From positions 1,178,001 to 1,242,000 of the forward strand of contig NZ_CP064787.1 in the NCBI RefSeq assembly GCF_017094505.1: a DNA stretch of 64,000 bases, written 5' to 3'. Position 1 is the first letter of the stretch, and the number at the start of each line of letters is the position of its first letter. This stretch comes from Halapricum desulfuricans (GTDB lineage Archaea > Halobacteriota > Halobacteria > Halobacteriales > Haloarculaceae). Under the pieces are notes generated by a model, which saw nothing but the letters and a program-made list of their open reading frames with translations, had not been told where the DNA came from and did not search any database. Below, piece after piece: positions 1 through 9,893 of the stretch. A program made the translations under genes and the position numbers.

Positions 1-1488
1 GCGCTCGGGCCGTCCTTCCAGCAGCACAACAATACTGAGCTCACTAACGACGACACGGAACTGAACCTCATCAACAGCACGCACGCCCACATCGACCCGA
101 TCGAGTCCGACGACGAGGCGTCCTCGACGGTCATCACGCAGCTGTACGAGCCGATCGTGAACTATCCCAATGGCGTGCCTGAGCTCAACAACAAGCTCAT
201 CGAAGGGTTCGAGCTGTCGGACGACCAGCTGACCTACACGTTCAACCTCAAGCAGGGCGTGCAGTTCCACGACGGGACCGAGATGACGGCCCAGGACGTC
301 AAGTACTCCTGGCGGCGGGTCGTCGAGTCCCCGAACAGCGTCCGTGCGAACTTCATGCTGAACAGCCCGGACGGAGTCGGCGCGGTGCACGAGACCGACG
401 ACGAGGGTAACGTCGTCCCGGACTCGCTCGCCGTGACGGTCGTCGACGACTACACGCTGGAACTGGAGGTCCGGAACCCCAACCCGGCCGTGATGGACGT
501 CCTCACGTACACCGCGTTCTCGGTCATCCCCGAGGGACTCGTCGGCGACGTCGAGGGATACGAGGGGGACGTCTCTCACGGCGAGTTCCGTCGCGAGATG
601 GCCCGCGGGACCGGCCCCTTCCAGTTCGACATGTTCTCGCTCGAAGACGAGTTCAGGGCGACCCGGTTCGACGACTACCACGACGATGTCGCTGACGTCG
701 AGGCGGTCCACTACAACATCATCGAGGACACGGAAGCGATCTTCACGTACGTCATCGAGGAGAACGCGGACATCTTCGGGATCCCGACCCAGTATTACGA
801 TCCGGACAAGGTCGACGCCGAAGAGGACGACCGCGGACGGCTCGTGGGCACGTACGGCCCGCTCGAAAATGACAAAACGGTCAATTATCTTCGCGTTTCG
901 GAACTCGGGGTGTACTACTTCGCGTTCAACACCCGTAACGTTCCGATCGAGGTCCGGCAGGCGTTCATGTACGCTCTCAACCAGCAGGAGTTCATCGACC
1001 AGGTGTTCGCCGGCCGCGGCGTTCCGGCGTACAGCTTCACGCCGCCGGGAATCTGGCCGACGGGTCTCGACGGCTACGAGCAGTTCGTCGAGGAGTATCC
1101 CTACAGCGCCAACGAGACCGACCTCGAGAGCGCTCGGGAGGTCCTCGAGATGGGCGGCTACAGCGAGGACGAGCCGTTCGAGCTGACCTGCACGACCTAC
1201 CAGAGCCCTGCATACCAGGAGGCCGCTGGGATCCTTCGTGACAAGCTCGCGGGCAGCGGCATATCGATGGAGCTCGAAGAGGCACAGTTCGGGACGCTCA
1301 TCCAGCGCGGCTACGACGGCGACCTGGAGATGTACTCACTTGGCTGGTCCTGGAGCTGGGAGAGCGTCGCATACGGCCACTTCGGGTTCGAACCGAAGAA
1401 CACCGACACCTCCGGGATGCCGGGCGAAAACAACGGCTACTATCTCGACTGGCAGACCGAACTCTCGGAAAACTATTCAGAAGAGTAG
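1..1488 (+). CDS. ABC transporter substrate-binding protein, family 5 (5' end outside window)
   Basis: The frame is open from the first base, so the gene starts upstream and its signal peptide and lipobox are not visible. About 495 residues are present and the stop is at 1486-1488. The sequence has the layout of family 5 extracytoplasmic solute-binding proteins (DppA/OppA type): an early 'QLYEPIVNYPNG' segment, then 'GVQFHDGTEMTAQDVKYSW' and 'GTGPFQF' blocks typical of the family. It should capture a peptide, nickel or sugar ligand outside the membrane and deliver it to the permeases encoded just downstream. The ligand cannot be read from sequence. A short hairpin follows the stop before the permease gene. 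Confidence 0.93.
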   Translation, partial: ALGPSFQQHNNTELTNDDTELNLINSTHAHIDPIESDDEASSTVITQLYEPIVNYPNGVPELNNKLIEGFELSDDQLTYTFNLKQGVQFHDGTEMTAQDVKYSWRRVVESPNSVRANFMLNSPDGVGAVHETDDEGNVVPDSLAVTVVDDYTLELEVRNPNPAVMDVLTYTAFSVIPEGLVGDVEGYEGDVSHGEFRREMARGTGPFQFDMFSLEDEFRATRFDDYHDDVADVEAVHYNIIEDTEAIFTYVIEENADIFGIPTQYYDPDKVDAEEDDRGRLVGTYGPLENDKTVNYLRVSELGVYYFAFNTRNVPIEVRQAFMYALNQQEFIDQVFAGRGVPAYSFTPPGIWPTGLDGYEQFVEEYPYSANETDLESAREVLEMGGYSEDEPFELTCTTYQSPAYQEAAGILRDKLAGSGISMELEEAQFGTLIQRGYDGDLEMYSLGWSWSWESVAYGHFGFEPKNTDTSGMPGENNGYYLDWQTELSENYSEE

Positions 1489-1507
1489 ACACGAACCGTT
1501 TTGCTCG

Positions 1508-1538
1508 GCTCATTGAGCAAGGTTTTACACTGAGCGTC
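1508..1538 (+). terminator. Stem-loop between binding-protein and permease genes
   Basis: A TTGCTC/GAGCAA stem with an eight-base loop lies 15-25 bases after the binding-protein stop and is followed by GGTTTTA. In this class of operon such hairpins usually protect the abundant binding-protein mRNA or partly terminate transcription. Either role here is inference. Confidence 0.4.
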
Positions 1539-1582
1539 TCAGAGAGCATATATGCGCATTACGTCGCGGTATAGATACACCA

Positions 1583-1587
1583 GGAGG
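1583..1587 (+). promoter_or_regulatory. Strong Shine-Dalgarno site before dppB
   Basis: GGAGG lies 8 bases upstream of the ATG at 1596. A clear SD is uncommon among first genes in this genome, where most starts are leaderless, so it supports translation of dppB as an internal gene of the operon. Confidence 0.65.
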
Positions 1588-1595
1588 GAGAAAAC

Positions 1596-2642
1596 ATGAG
1601 TCGGTGGCGGTACTTTCTCAAGCGAGTAGCGCTGTCGGTCCCAGTGTTGTTCTCAGTGATGACGTTTCTGTTCATCATGTTACGGCTCGGGCCGCTCAGT
1701 CCGGTCGCGGCACGGCTCGGGCAGAACGCGAGCGGTGCGGACGTGACACGTCTGCGAGAGCAGCTCGGCCTCAACGATCCCCTGTGGCAGCAGTACATCG
1801 ATTACGTCCGGGACTTGATGTTATTCCAGGGCGAATCGTGGGTCGTCCGGGCCGGACAGCCGATCCCGGAAGCGATCGCGTCCGTCGTTCCCGTGACGCT
1901 CTGGCTCGGTCTCTGGGCGATCATGCTCCCGCTTTTCATCGGGATTCCGCTTGGCTTCTATGCGGGGCTACGCCCGAACACGGCCGGCGATTACGTCGCG
2001 TCGGTGAGCGGGATCCTCTGGCTGTCGATGCCGAACTTCTGGCTTGCAGTGATGGCACTGGCGATCCTCCGACAGGCCGACAGCGGCCTGTTCAACTGGT
2101 ACACGCTCGGACCGAACACGCAGTCGATCATCGGGAATCCCGACTTCGGGTTCTTGACTACGACCCAGTTGCTGGGAGTGATACCAGTGCCGACGTCCTT
2201 CGACGTCATGGCGTTTGCAACAGATATCAAGTTGATCCTACCGGCGGCGCTGATCCTGGGCTCGGCGTCAATGGCGGCCGAACTCCGGATCGGTCGGACC
2301 GCCGTGCTCGAAACCGTCAACTCCAATTACGTCGAGATGGCCAAGGCCAAGGGACTGAAAGGCCGGACAATCGTCTGGAAACACATCTTCAGGAACGCGC
2401 TCGTCCCGCTGATCCCGATTATCACGAATGAAGCCTTCATCCTCATCGGCGGGTCGGTCATTATCGAGTACGTGTTCAATCTGAACGGAATCGGACGGCT
2501 GTATTTCGACGCGCTGGTTCAGGGAGATCTCCCGCTCGCGGGGTCGCTCGTGTTCCTGTTCACGCTGGTGATAATCTTCCTGAACATCGTCCAGGACCTG
2601 CTGTATACCATCATCGATCCGAGGGTTAGTTACCAACAATGA
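1596..2642 (+). CDS. dppB: ABC transporter permease, DppB/OppB type
   Basis: This 348-residue integral membrane protein has the length and order of DppB-family permeases. It has an N-terminal helix (about residues 8-28), a cluster of further helices, and a C-terminal binding-protein-dependent transport signature around residues 245-275 ('AKAKGLKGRTIVWKHIFRNA') that contacts the ATPase. The start is ATG 1596, backed by a GGAGG site 8 bases upstream. The 3' end overlaps the next gene by 4 bases (ATGA), indicating translational coupling. It should form the membrane channel together with the DppC-type permease. Confidence 0.93.
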   Translation: MSRWRYFLKRVALSVPVLFSVMTFLFIMLRLGPLSPVAARLGQNASGADVTRLREQLGLNDPLWQQYIDYVRDLMLFQGESWVVRAGQPIPEAIASVVPVTLWLGLWAIMLPLFIGIPLGFYAGLRPNTAGDYVASVSGILWLSMPNFWLAVMALAILRQADSGLFNWYTLGPNTQSIIGNPDFGFLTTTQLLGVIPVPTSFDVMAFATDIKLILPAALILGSASMAAELRIGRTAVLETVNSNYVEMAKAKGLKGRTIVWKHIFRNALVPLIPIITNEAFILIGGSVIIEYVFNLNGIGRLYFDALVQGDLPLAGSLVFLFTLVIIFLNIVQDLLYTIIDPRVSYQQ

Positions 2643-4381
2643 GCGATATTGGACTCGATACGGACGAGGAGTTCGTCGAACAGTCGCTTCGCGATCGAAT
2701 CCGGGAGAACCCGCGGCCAGCGCTCGTCTGGCTGGCCGGCGCGTTCGTGCTCGTCGCGCTGGAGTTCGGCCGAATTCTCGACGGATTGCTGGCCTTCGGT
2801 GCTGCGGGTAAGTTCCTGTTCGACGGCCTGGCGTCGGTCCCGAGCGCGCTGCAGGGCAACGTCGAATCTGCCTTGGCGCCGATCTCTACGGACACGGTCG
2901 GGACGCTCCTCGGTGCACTCGTCCACGACGCGATCGCGCTGGCGATGCTGTTCGTCGTTGCGATCTTCTTGCAGGGATATCTTCCCCGGCGGCTGGACGA
3001 GGTACTCGGCCGCGAGATGGGGCGTCGTCGTCGCATCTACGCCGAACGGCTCCTGCTGACCGGTCTCCTGGCAGTCGCGGCCGTGCTACTGGCGTACACG
3101 CCGGTCGGTGCGATCGTCAACGGGGAAATCAGCGCGTGGGTTCGGGTCGTCGAAATCCTCTCGGACCTCCCGACGCTCACGAGCCGCGAGGTCATCCCGA
3201 ACATGGGCCACCGGACTCCAGACGGCGGCTGGGACGGGACGTTCCTCGGGCTCTCGCCGGCCTGGGCCTGGGCGATCCGATTCGCGCTCGTGTGGGTCTA
3301 CGCGTTCGCGGCGTTCGGCTGGACCTGGAAAGGGTTCAACGTCTACCGATCGTACTACCGGGAGGCGGACTGGACACCACGCGACGACACGATCCGGCGA
3401 TTCAAGAGCCAGTACTGGGGACTGTTCGGGCTGTTCGTCGTCTTCGGGTTCGTCGTACTGGCGGCGTTCGCACCGGCGATCAGCCCCGTTGGAATTCAGG
3501 AACACGTCTACGAACCGTACGACAACGAATTCGAATATCTCAACGACGACGGCCAGATAGAAACCGTCACACACGGGCAGGCGAACCTGTACAGCAGATC
3601 AAACGGGCAGAACACTGTCAGTCCGATGAGCTACGACGATTTCGACCGGTGGATGCCCCTCGGAACGACGCCGACAGGGCAGAGCATGCTGACACATCTC
3701 TCGTACGGCGCGCGGACGTCGCTAGTAATCGCGCTCACTGCTGTCGGCCTCGGCGTCATCATCGCGGTCACGCTGTCGCTGCTGACAGCCTACTACAAGG
3801 GGCTGCTCGACGTTCTGGTCGTCATCACCAGCGACACGATCATATCGGTTCCGGTACTCGTGCTCGTGATGTTGCTCGCAGTCATATTTCAGGAGTCCAA
3901 TCACTGGCTCGCGGAGCCGATGGACGGCGGATTATTACTGGCGCTGATTCTCGGGTTCGCGTACTGGCCCGGGATGTGGCGTTCGATACGCGGCCCCTCA
4001 CTGCAGGTGTCCGAAGAGGAGTGGGTCGACGCGGCGAAGACGTACGGGCAGACGCCCCGCAACATCATGCGCAAACACATGGCACCATACGTACTCAGCT
4101 ACATCATGATCTACGCCTCACTGCTGCTCGGTGGTATCATCATCACGGTCTCGGCCCTGTCGTTCCTCGGGCTCGGCATCAGCGAGCCGACACCCGAGTG
4201 GGGACGACTGATCAGCGACGGGCGACAGTTCATCGCTACTGATTCCCGGCACGTCTCGACGATTTCGGGAATTGCCATCGCACTCGTCGTCCTGGGGTTC
4301 AACGCGCTCGGTGACGGGATCCGCGACGCGATCGATCCGGAAGCCGACGTCGGTGATGTCAGCGCAGGAGGTGGTGGGTGA
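2639..4381 (+). CDS. dppC: ABC transporter permease, DppC/OppC type, with long N-terminal membrane extension
   Basis: The C-terminal half (about residues 340-570) is a normal DppC permease, with 'MPLGTTPTGQSMLTHLSYG' leading into the transport helices and the ATPase-contact loop 'DAAKTYGQTPRNIMRKHM'. The protein is 580 residues, nearly twice the roughly 300 usual in bacteria. The additional N-terminal half carries several hydrophobic segments (about residues 30-50, 95-115, 138-160, 200-225, 260-285) and a polar loop before the permease domain. Extended DppC proteins occur in other haloarchaea. The gene overlaps dppB and dppD by 4 bases at each end. Confidence 0.92.
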   Translation: MSDIGLDTDEEFVEQSLRDRIRENPRPALVWLAGAFVLVALEFGRILDGLLAFGAAGKFLFDGLASVPSALQGNVESALAPISTDTVGTLLGALVHDAIALAMLFVVAIFLQGYLPRRLDEVLGREMGRRRRIYAERLLLTGLLAVAAVLLAYTPVGAIVNGEISAWVRVVEILSDLPTLTSREVIPNMGHRTPDGGWDGTFLGLSPAWAWAIRFALVWVYAFAAFGWTWKGFNVYRSYYREADWTPRDDTIRRFKSQYWGLFGLFVVFGFVVLAAFAPAISPVGIQEHVYEPYDNEFEYLNDDGQIETVTHGQANLYSRSNGQNTVSPMSYDDFDRWMPLGTTPTGQSMLTHLSYGARTSLVIALTAVGLGVIIAVTLSLLTAYYKGLLDVLVVITSDTIISVPVLVLVMLLAVIFQESNHWLAEPMDGGLLLALILGFAYWPGMWRSIRGPSLQVSEEEWVDAAKTYGQTPRNIMRKHMAPYVLSYIMIYASLLLGGIIITVSALSFLGLGISEPTPEWGRLISDGRQFIATDSRHVSTISGIAIALVVLGFNALGDGIRDAIDPEADVGDVSAGGGG

Positions 4382-5733
4382 TGTCAATGAACACACCGGA
4401 CCTCGCAACGACGCCGACCGGCGATGACGACACGCCGATACTGGACGTTCGGAACCTCCAGACGGCCTTCTTCACCGACAAGGAGACGATCCGGGCCGTC
4501 GACGGGGTCAGCTTCGACATCTTCCCCGGCGAGACGGTCGGTATCGTCGGTGAAAGCGGCTCCGGCAAGAGCGTGACCGCCCGTTCGGTGATGGGGCTGG
4601 TCGAGTCTCCCGGTCGCGTACTCGAGGGGAGCAGCATGCGGTTTCACCACGTCGAGACGGTCCGTGAGTTCGCGGAGCAGTTCCCCGATCGGACTGTCGA
4701 CGTGACGGCGCTGGACGACGAGCTGGCGGACGGTCCCGTCGAGTTCTGCGAGCGAGAGGGCCTCGCCGCGAGCGAGTTCGGTCGCGACGATCTCGAGGAC
4801 GTGACGACCGCGGACATCGCGGCGTCTGGATACGCTGACGAATACGGCCTCGTCGAGGCCGACGACTGCGTGTTCGTCACGGGTGGCGATCCAGACGAGC
4901 CCGAAACGATTACGAGTGGGTTCGTCGAGATCTCGAGGCTCTCGGGCGAGCCACAGCGGTTGATGCGCGGCGGTCGGATCGCGATGGTGTTCCAGGATCC
5001 GCTGACGAGTCTCAATCCCGTCTACACGGTCGGCAACCAGATCAAAGAAGCCCTGGAACTCCACCAGGGGCTGACAGGAGAAGCGGCGACCAGAGAGGCG
5101 GTCAATCTCCTCGAGGACGTCGGCATCCCGGACGCCCGCCGGCGCGTCAAGGAGTATCCCCACCAGTTCTCCGGCGGGATGCGCCAGCGGGCGGTCATCG
5201 CGATGGCGCTGGCCTGCGAACCGGAGGTGTTGATCTGTGACGAGCCGACGACGGCGCTGGACGTGACGATCCAGGCACAGATTCTCGAGCTGCTCGACGA
5301 GCTACAACAGGAGCGCGATCTGGCGATCATGTTCATCACGCACGACATGGGAGTCATCGCAGAGGTCTCGGATCACGTGAACGTCATGTACGCCGGCGAG
5401 GTCGTCGAACGGGCGGAAGTCGGACCGCTGTTCGCGGAACCGCGCCACCCCTACACTCAGGGGCTGCTCGAGTCGATTCCCGGCAAGCAATCGGGAGAGC
5501 GACTCCGGACGATCGAGGGGAGCGTCCCGACGCCCAACGAACCGGCGACGAGCTGTCGGTTCGCGCCGCGCTGTCCGAAGGCGTTCGACGAGTGCGAACA
5601 GATCCACCCCGAACGGCTGCCGGTCAACGAGGACGCCGACGATCACACCGCTGCGTGTCTCCTCTATCCCGAAGACCTGACCCAGGAACAGGCGATTTCG
5701 CGCCACCTCGAACGCGGGGGTGAGAACGAATGA
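4378..5733 (+). CDS. dppD: ABC transporter ATP-binding protein, DppD/OppD type
   Basis: An ABC ATPase with Walker A 'GESGSGKSV' (about residues 60-68), Q-loop '[11 protein letters not shown]', signature 'FSGGMRQR', Walker B '[11 protein letters not shown]' and H-loop 'ITHDMG', followed by the oligopeptide-transporter C-terminal domain with a cysteine cluster ('[14 protein letters not shown]'). An insert of roughly 90 acidic residues separates Walker A from the Q-loop, making the protein 451 residues against about 330 in bacteria. The first in-frame start is GTG 4378, which overlaps the dppC stop; ATG 4381 and ATG 4387 are alternatives, and an AGGAGGTG site at 4366-4373 fits any of them. It energises the DppB/DppC channel. 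Confidence 0.93.
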   Translation: MMSMNTPDLATTPTGDDDTPILDVRNLQTAFFTDKETIRAVDGVSFDIFPGETVGIVGESGSGKSVTARSVMGLVESPGRVLEGSSMRFHHVETVREFAEQFPDRTVDVTALDDELADGPVEFCEREGLAASEFGRDDLEDVTTADIAASGYADEYGLVEADDCVFVTGGDPDEPETITSGFVEISRLSGEPQRLMRGGRIAMVFQDPLTSLNPVYTVGNQIKEALELHQGLTGEAATREAVNLLEDVGIPDARRRVKEYPHQFSGGMRQRAVIAMALACEPEVLICDEPTTALDVTIQAQILELLDELQQERDLAIMFITHDMGVIAEVSDHVNVMYAGEVVERAEVGPLFAEPRHPYTQGLLESIPGKQSGERLRTIEGSVPTPNEPATSCRFAPRCPKAFDECEQIHPERLPVNEDADDHTAACLLYPEDLTQEQAISRHLERGGENE

Positions 5734-7103
5734 GCAGCGAGCCGATGTCGTCCGACTCGACGGAGGCGGCCGATGACTCGGACGTGATGGTCGAGGTTCG
5801 AGACCTCAAGACGTACTACGAGGAGGGCGGGCTGTTCGGCGGTCGGCCCGTCAAGGCCGTCGACGGAGTGAGTTTCGACATCGAACGCGGGGAGACGCTC
5901 GGGCTGGTCGGCGAGTCCGGCTGTGGCAAGACGACGCTCGGCCGGACGCTGCTACAGCTTGAGGACGCGACGGCCGGGGAGATCCGGTTCGACGGCGTCG
6001 ACGTGACGACGCTCCGCGGGGACGACCTCTACGAGTGGCGACAGAACGCGCAGATGGTGTTCCAGGACCCCGATTCGAGCCTCAACGACCGGATGACGAT
6101 CGGCGAGATCATCCGCGAACCGCTCGACGTGCACGACTGGAAGACGCCGCGCGAGCGCCGACAGAAGGTACGTGACCTGCTCGATACCGTCGGACTGGAT
6201 CGCGAACACTACTACCGGTATCCACACCAGTTCTCCGGCGGACAGCGCCAGCGGATCGGAATCGCCCGGACGCTCGCGCTCGAGCCCGACTTCATCGTCC
6301 TGGACGAACCAGTGTCGGCGCTCGACGTCTCGGTGCAGGCGGAGATCATCAACCTGCTCGAGGACCTGCAGGCCGAGTTCAACCTGACGTACCTGTTCAT
6401 CGCCCACGACCTTTCGGTTGTCAGACATATCTGCGACCGGGTCGCGGTGATGTACCTCGGGCACATCATGGAGATCGGTCCGACCGAGGAGCTGTTCACC
6501 GATCCAGCGAACCCCTACACGCAGGCGCTGCTGTCGGCGATTCCCGAACCCGATCCGACAAGTGAGAAGCAGCGCCTCACGCTTCGCGGGACGCCACCGA
6601 ACCCGCGGTACCCGCCCGACGGCTGTCCGTTCAGCACGCGCTGTCCGGCCCGCATCCGTCCGGAACAGTACGAGCACCTCGAGGAAGACGTCTGGCAGGG
6701 CATCAATACGCTTCAGGAAGTACTGCGGGAACGCCACCGGGCAGATCGATCGATCAGGGAGCGACTCCGAGAGTCGCTCGGTGGCAGGTCGCGGTTCCGG
6801 GAGATCGAAGAGACCTACGAGGAGCTGTTCGGGGACCTCGACGTTCCCGGTGGCGTTCAGGACGTGCTCGACGACGTCGCCGAGTACGTGCGCGCGAACG
6901 ACGAACAGGCGGCGATCGAGTTGCTCTCCGAGGAGTTCGACAGCGTCTGCAACGGTCGGGCCGACAGCAACTACGACGAAGCAGACGAGCCGATCGAACC
7001 GGAGTACTACGCGGTCAGCGTGGCCGGCCGACAGAGCCTGTGTCACCGTCACGCGGAGGCGTACCGCGAACCGGAGGACGTGACTGACACGCGACACGGA
7101 TGA
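5730..7103 (+). CDS. dppF: ABC transporter ATP-binding protein, DppF/OppF type
   Basis: The second ATPase of the transporter. It has Walker A 'GESGCGKTT', Q-loop '[11 protein letters not shown]', signature 'FSGGQRQR', Walker B '[12 protein letters not shown]' and H-loop 'IAHDLS'. The C-terminal oligopeptide domain keeps the first cysteine pair ('[11 protein letters not shown]'), but about 100 acidic residues separate it from the later 'SVCNG' and 'LCHRH' cysteines, giving 457 residues in total. The start ATG 5730 overlaps the dppD stop, and the stop overlaps the next gene by 4 bases. It forms a heterodimer with the DppD-type ATPase. Confidence 0.93.
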   Translation: MSSEPMSSDSTEAADDSDVMVEVRDLKTYYEEGGLFGGRPVKAVDGVSFDIERGETLGLVGESGCGKTTLGRTLLQLEDATAGEIRFDGVDVTTLRGDDLYEWRQNAQMVFQDPDSSLNDRMTIGEIIREPLDVHDWKTPRERRQKVRDLLDTVGLDREHYYRYPHQFSGGQRQRIGIARTLALEPDFIVLDEPVSALDVSVQAEIINLLEDLQAEFNLTYLFIAHDLSVVRHICDRVAVMYLGHIMEIGPTEELFTDPANPYTQALLSAIPEPDPTSEKQRLTLRGTPPNPRYPPDGCPFSTRCPARIRPEQYEHLEEDVWQGINTLQEVLRERHRADRSIRERLRESLGGRSRFREIEETYEELFGDLDVPGGVQDVLDDVAEYVRANDEQAAIELLSEEFDSVCNGRADSNYDEADEPIEPEYYAVSVAGRQSLCHRHAEAYREPEDVTDTRHG

Positions 7104-7522
7104 CAACCGATCGTCGATCGATCGCCGGGCGATTGAGAACTGTCGCGCTCGTCTCGCTCGACGTCCTGCTGTATGCGGCCGTCGTCACCGTCGTCACGAC
7201 GATGCTGGCAGCAGTTGTGTCAGTCGCGCTCGGCGGCGATCTCGTACTGGTGAAGACGCTGCTGTTTCTGAGCGGGTGGGTGATCGTCTCCTATGCGACG
7301 TTTCGGCTCTGGCCGCGGTCGCCGACCGACTCCGAAACGTCCACGCGCTCGCCCGGCGAGGGGCGGTTCCAGCGGTTCGTTCGCTCGCTGCCGCCGCTCC
7401 GGTGGCTCGAGCCGTCCCGCTGGCGGCGCGAGCGCGTCTCCCAGCCGGCCAAACTCTTCGTCGGCGGGCTGCTCGTGTTGCTCGTCTCGTTTCTGATGGA
7501 GACCGCCGGCGGCGTCGCGTAG
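7100..7522 (+). CDS. Conserved haloarchaeal membrane protein, last gene of the dpp operon
   Basis: A 140-residue protein of unknown function. Hydrophobic segments are visible at about residues 14-42, 52-68 and 118-138, the middle region is basic and Arg/Pro-rich, and '[15 protein letters not shown]' precedes the last helix. The ATG at 7100 overlaps the dppF stop by 4 bases, so it is probably co-translated with the transporter. Position suggests a membrane accessory role, but no family was recognised. Confidence 0.72.
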   Translation: MTTDRRSIAGRLRTVALVSLDVLLYAAVVTVVTTMLAAVVSVALGGDLVLVKTLLFLSGWVIVSYATFRLWPRSPTDSETSTRSPGEGRFQRFVRSLPPLRWLEPSRWRRERVSQPAKLFVGGLLVLLVSFLMETAGGVA

Positions 7523-7565
7523 CGGTGGCAAAAAAGAGTTAACCGTCGGTCACCCGAGTGAAGGT

Positions 7566-8105
7566 ATGGACGATTCTCCCGAGTACGTCGAACGGGTCGT
7601 CGACGAGACGGGCGCACAGACCGAAGCGTGGGCCCGGACGATTGAGGACATGGAGGCGATCGCCGAGCAGCGCCGCGAGGACGGCTGGGACGTGGTCACG
7701 CTGACGACCGCACACACGGCACCGATCAGCCGAGCCGACAACGACAACCCCGATCGGTTCGGGCTGGTGACCGTTCTGCCGGACAACTACGCTGAGCGAT
7801 TCCAGACCGTCTACGAGGACAACGACCTGGATCAATACCAGGTGTACAGCAATACGGTCGAGGGGTTCAAGTACCTCGTCCTCGAGGTGCTCGATTTCGA
7901 CACCGAGACGAGCGTCATGCTCGCGCTTCGGTACGACCTCGTACTGGCCCCCGGGATGGTTGAGTCTGTCCACGACGAGGAGACGATGTACACGTACGTG
8001 AAGACGATCGACGGGACGGAACTGGCCGTGTTCGAACACGAGGAGTACGATCCGCTGTTGCCGGAGGGACCGCGTCTACCGGACGACGGGCGCAGCCGAG
8101 AGTGA
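7566..8105 (+). CDS. Conserved haloarchaeal hypothetical protein
   Basis: An acidic soluble protein of 179 residues with no signal peptide or membrane helix. A hydrophobic core motif runs from 'WDVVTLTTAHTAPI' through 'RFGLVTVLPDNY' to 'YLVLEVLDFDTETSVMLALRYDL', an alternating pattern consistent with a beta-rich fold. It follows the dpp operon by 43 bases in the same direction and may have its own promoter. It resembles a widespread haloarchaeal family of unknown function. Confidence 0.75.
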   Translation: MDDSPEYVERVVDETGAQTEAWARTIEDMEAIAEQRREDGWDVVTLTTAHTAPISRADNDNPDRFGLVTVLPDNYAERFQTVYEDNDLDQYQVYSNTVEGFKYLVLEVLDFDTETSVMLALRYDLVLAPGMVESVHDEETMYTYVKTIDGTELAVFEHEEYDPLLPEGPRLPDDGRSRE

Positions 8106-8368
8106 TCTGTTTCGGACGGACGCGACGTCACGAAGTCCTGGAAACCATACGAAGGCGAACCGTCGTCGAGGACGTACGCGTTCCCGTGCCGATAGGAACG
8201 GACGATATCGAACGACAGCTGCTGGCGTATCTTCCGCGGAGTTACTCGGGCAAGGCGAATGCGTCTGCTGATTGTTCGAAATCGAAGGTCTCTGCGGTGT
8301 CAGCGGTCTCCGATTGTCGGACGACGTGGATCCGAACGGACAAGGGCGATCCGCACGAACGATTCCGC
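8106..8368. other. Intergenic stretch, no gene seen
   Basis: These 263 bases are open in the deaminase frame, but the translation is low in acidic residues and unlike the downstream enzyme, so the N-terminal extension was not accepted. No repeat or clear terminator was seen. Confidence 0.5.
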
Positions 8369-9658
8369 ATGAGTGAACTTCTCGTTTCGGGCGGGCAGGT
8401 CCTGTTGCCCGACCTGTCCGTCGAGCGCGTAGACGTGCTGCTCGATCGAGACCGCGGCGAGATCGTCGATGTCGGCGACGTCGGCGGTGGCGATGACGAA
8501 CTGGACGCCAGTGGCGGACTCGTGATCCCCGGACTGGTCAACGCACACACTCACGTCGCGATGACGCTGTTGCGCGGCTACGCCGACGACAAGCCCCTCG
8601 ACGCCTGGCTCCGGGAGGACATCTGGCCGGTCGAGGCCGAACTCACCGCCGAGGACGTCCGCACCGGCGCAGAACTCGGGCTGGTCGAGATGCTCAAATC
8701 GGGCACGACCGCCCTGAACGACATGTACTTCTTCATGCCGGAAGTCGTCGATGCCGTCGAGCAGTCCGGCATGCGCGCCCGGCTCGGATACGGTTCGATC
8801 ACGGTCGGACGGGACGAAGACGCCGCGCGCGAGGAGATGCGCGACGGACTCGCGTTCGCCCGCGAGTACGACGGGGCGGCCGACGGACGAATTCGGACGG
8901 CGTTCATGCCCCACTCGCTGACGACCGTCGGCGAGGCGTACTACCGGGAGTTCGTCCCGGAGGCCCGCGAGGCCGGCGTGCCGATCCACCTGCACGCAAA
9001 CGAGACGACCGACGAGGTCGATCCGATCGTCGACGAACACGGACAGCGCCCCCTGGCGTACGCTGCTGATCTGGGGCTGCTCGAGTCAGAGGACTATCTC
9101 GCCCACGGCGTCCACCTCGACGACAGCGAGATCGACCTGCTGGCCGAGCGCGGTGCGGGCGTCGTCCACTGCCCGGCCTCGAACATGAAACTCGCCTCGG
9201 GGATGGCACCGGTTCAGGACCTGCTCGACGCGGGCGTGCCGGTCGGCCTGGGCACCGACGGCGCGGCCTCGAACAACGATCTGGATATGTTCGACGAGAT
9301 GCGCGACGCCGCGATGCTCGGCAAGCTCGCTGCCGACGACGCAAGCGCGGTCGACGCCGAGAGCGTCGTCGAGACGGCGACCCGCGGCAGTGCCGAGATT
9401 CTCGGATTCGACTCGGGCTGGATCGAACCGGGCGCGAACGCCGATCTGGCCGTGATCGATCTCGACGCGCCGCATCTCACGCCGGCACACGACCTCGTGA
9501 GCCACCTCGTCTACGCCGCGCGAGGAAGCGACGTCCGACACACGGTCGCCGACGGGCAGGTGCTGATGCGCGACCGCGAGGTGACGGTCTTCGACGAGCA
9601 GGCCGTCCGCGAGCGCGCGAGCGAGCGGGCACGGGCGCTCGTCGAACGCGCCGAGTGA
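8369..9658 (+). CDS. Amidohydrolase, S-adenosylhomocysteine/methylthioadenosine deaminase type
   Basis: A 429-residue metal-dependent amidohydrolase. The metal site begins with the HxH of 'GLVNAHTHVAMTLLRG', continues with 'PIHLHANET' and the conserved 'AHGVHLDDSEI', and includes 'HCPASNMKLASGMAP' and 'VGLGTDGAASNN', where the aspartate binds metal. This order matches the MtaD/DadD branch, which deaminates the adenine ring of SAH, methylthioadenosine or 5'-deoxyadenosine in methionine salvage. The ATG at 8369 was chosen because homologous sequence begins there ('MSELLVSGGQVLLPD'). Which nucleoside is preferred is open. Confidence 0.88.
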   Translation: MSELLVSGGQVLLPDLSVERVDVLLDRDRGEIVDVGDVGGGDDELDASGGLVIPGLVNAHTHVAMTLLRGYADDKPLDAWLREDIWPVEAELTAEDVRTGAELGLVEMLKSGTTALNDMYFFMPEVVDAVEQSGMRARLGYGSITVGRDEDAAREEMRDGLAFAREYDGAADGRIRTAFMPHSLTTVGEAYYREFVPEAREAGVPIHLHANETTDEVDPIVDEHGQRPLAYAADLGLLESEDYLAHGVHLDDSEIDLLAERGAGVVHCPASNMKLASGMAPVQDLLDAGVPVGLGTDGAASNNDLDMFDEMRDAAMLGKLAADDASAVDAESVVETATRGSAEILGFDSGWIEPGANADLAVIDLDAPHLTPAHDLVSHLVYAARGSDVRHTVADGQVLMRDREVTVFDEQAVRERASERARALVERAE

Positions 9659-9764
9659 CTGGTGTCAGACGCACCACGGCTCCGGCTCAAAGATATTAGG
9701 ACATATTATTGGATATTTCTGTTTTCAGGGAGCATTTATCACCGTCTACGACAGCGTTCACGGT

Positions 9765-9893
9765 ATGAGTTCGAAACAGTCGTCCAGCGAAATCAGGTTC
9801 GAGTGTGTCAAATGTGGTAAATCAGTCGTTCCAGCGTCGTACTGGGCGGCGTGTCCCGAGTGTCGCGGGGCATTGCGGGACGGGAGACACTGA
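9765..9893 (+). CDS. Small zinc-ribbon protein, rubrerythrin-like
   Basis: A 42-residue protein with two CxxC knuckles ('CVKCGK' and 'CPECRG') spaced 15 residues apart, matching the short rubrerythrin-like zinc ribbons common in haloarchaea. It lies alone between the deaminase and the amylosucrase gene, on the + strand. A TATA-like 'CATTTATC' at 9733-9740 lies about 28 bases upstream of the ATG and supports a leaderless start. Function is unknown; such micro-proteins usually bind one zinc. Confidence 0.7.
   Translation: MSSKQSSSEIRFECVKCGKSVVPASYWAACPECRGALRDGRH

Noticed and set aside
8102-8368. N-terminal extension of the deaminase
   Set aside because: Not acidic and not like the family; conserved sequence begins at ATG 8369.
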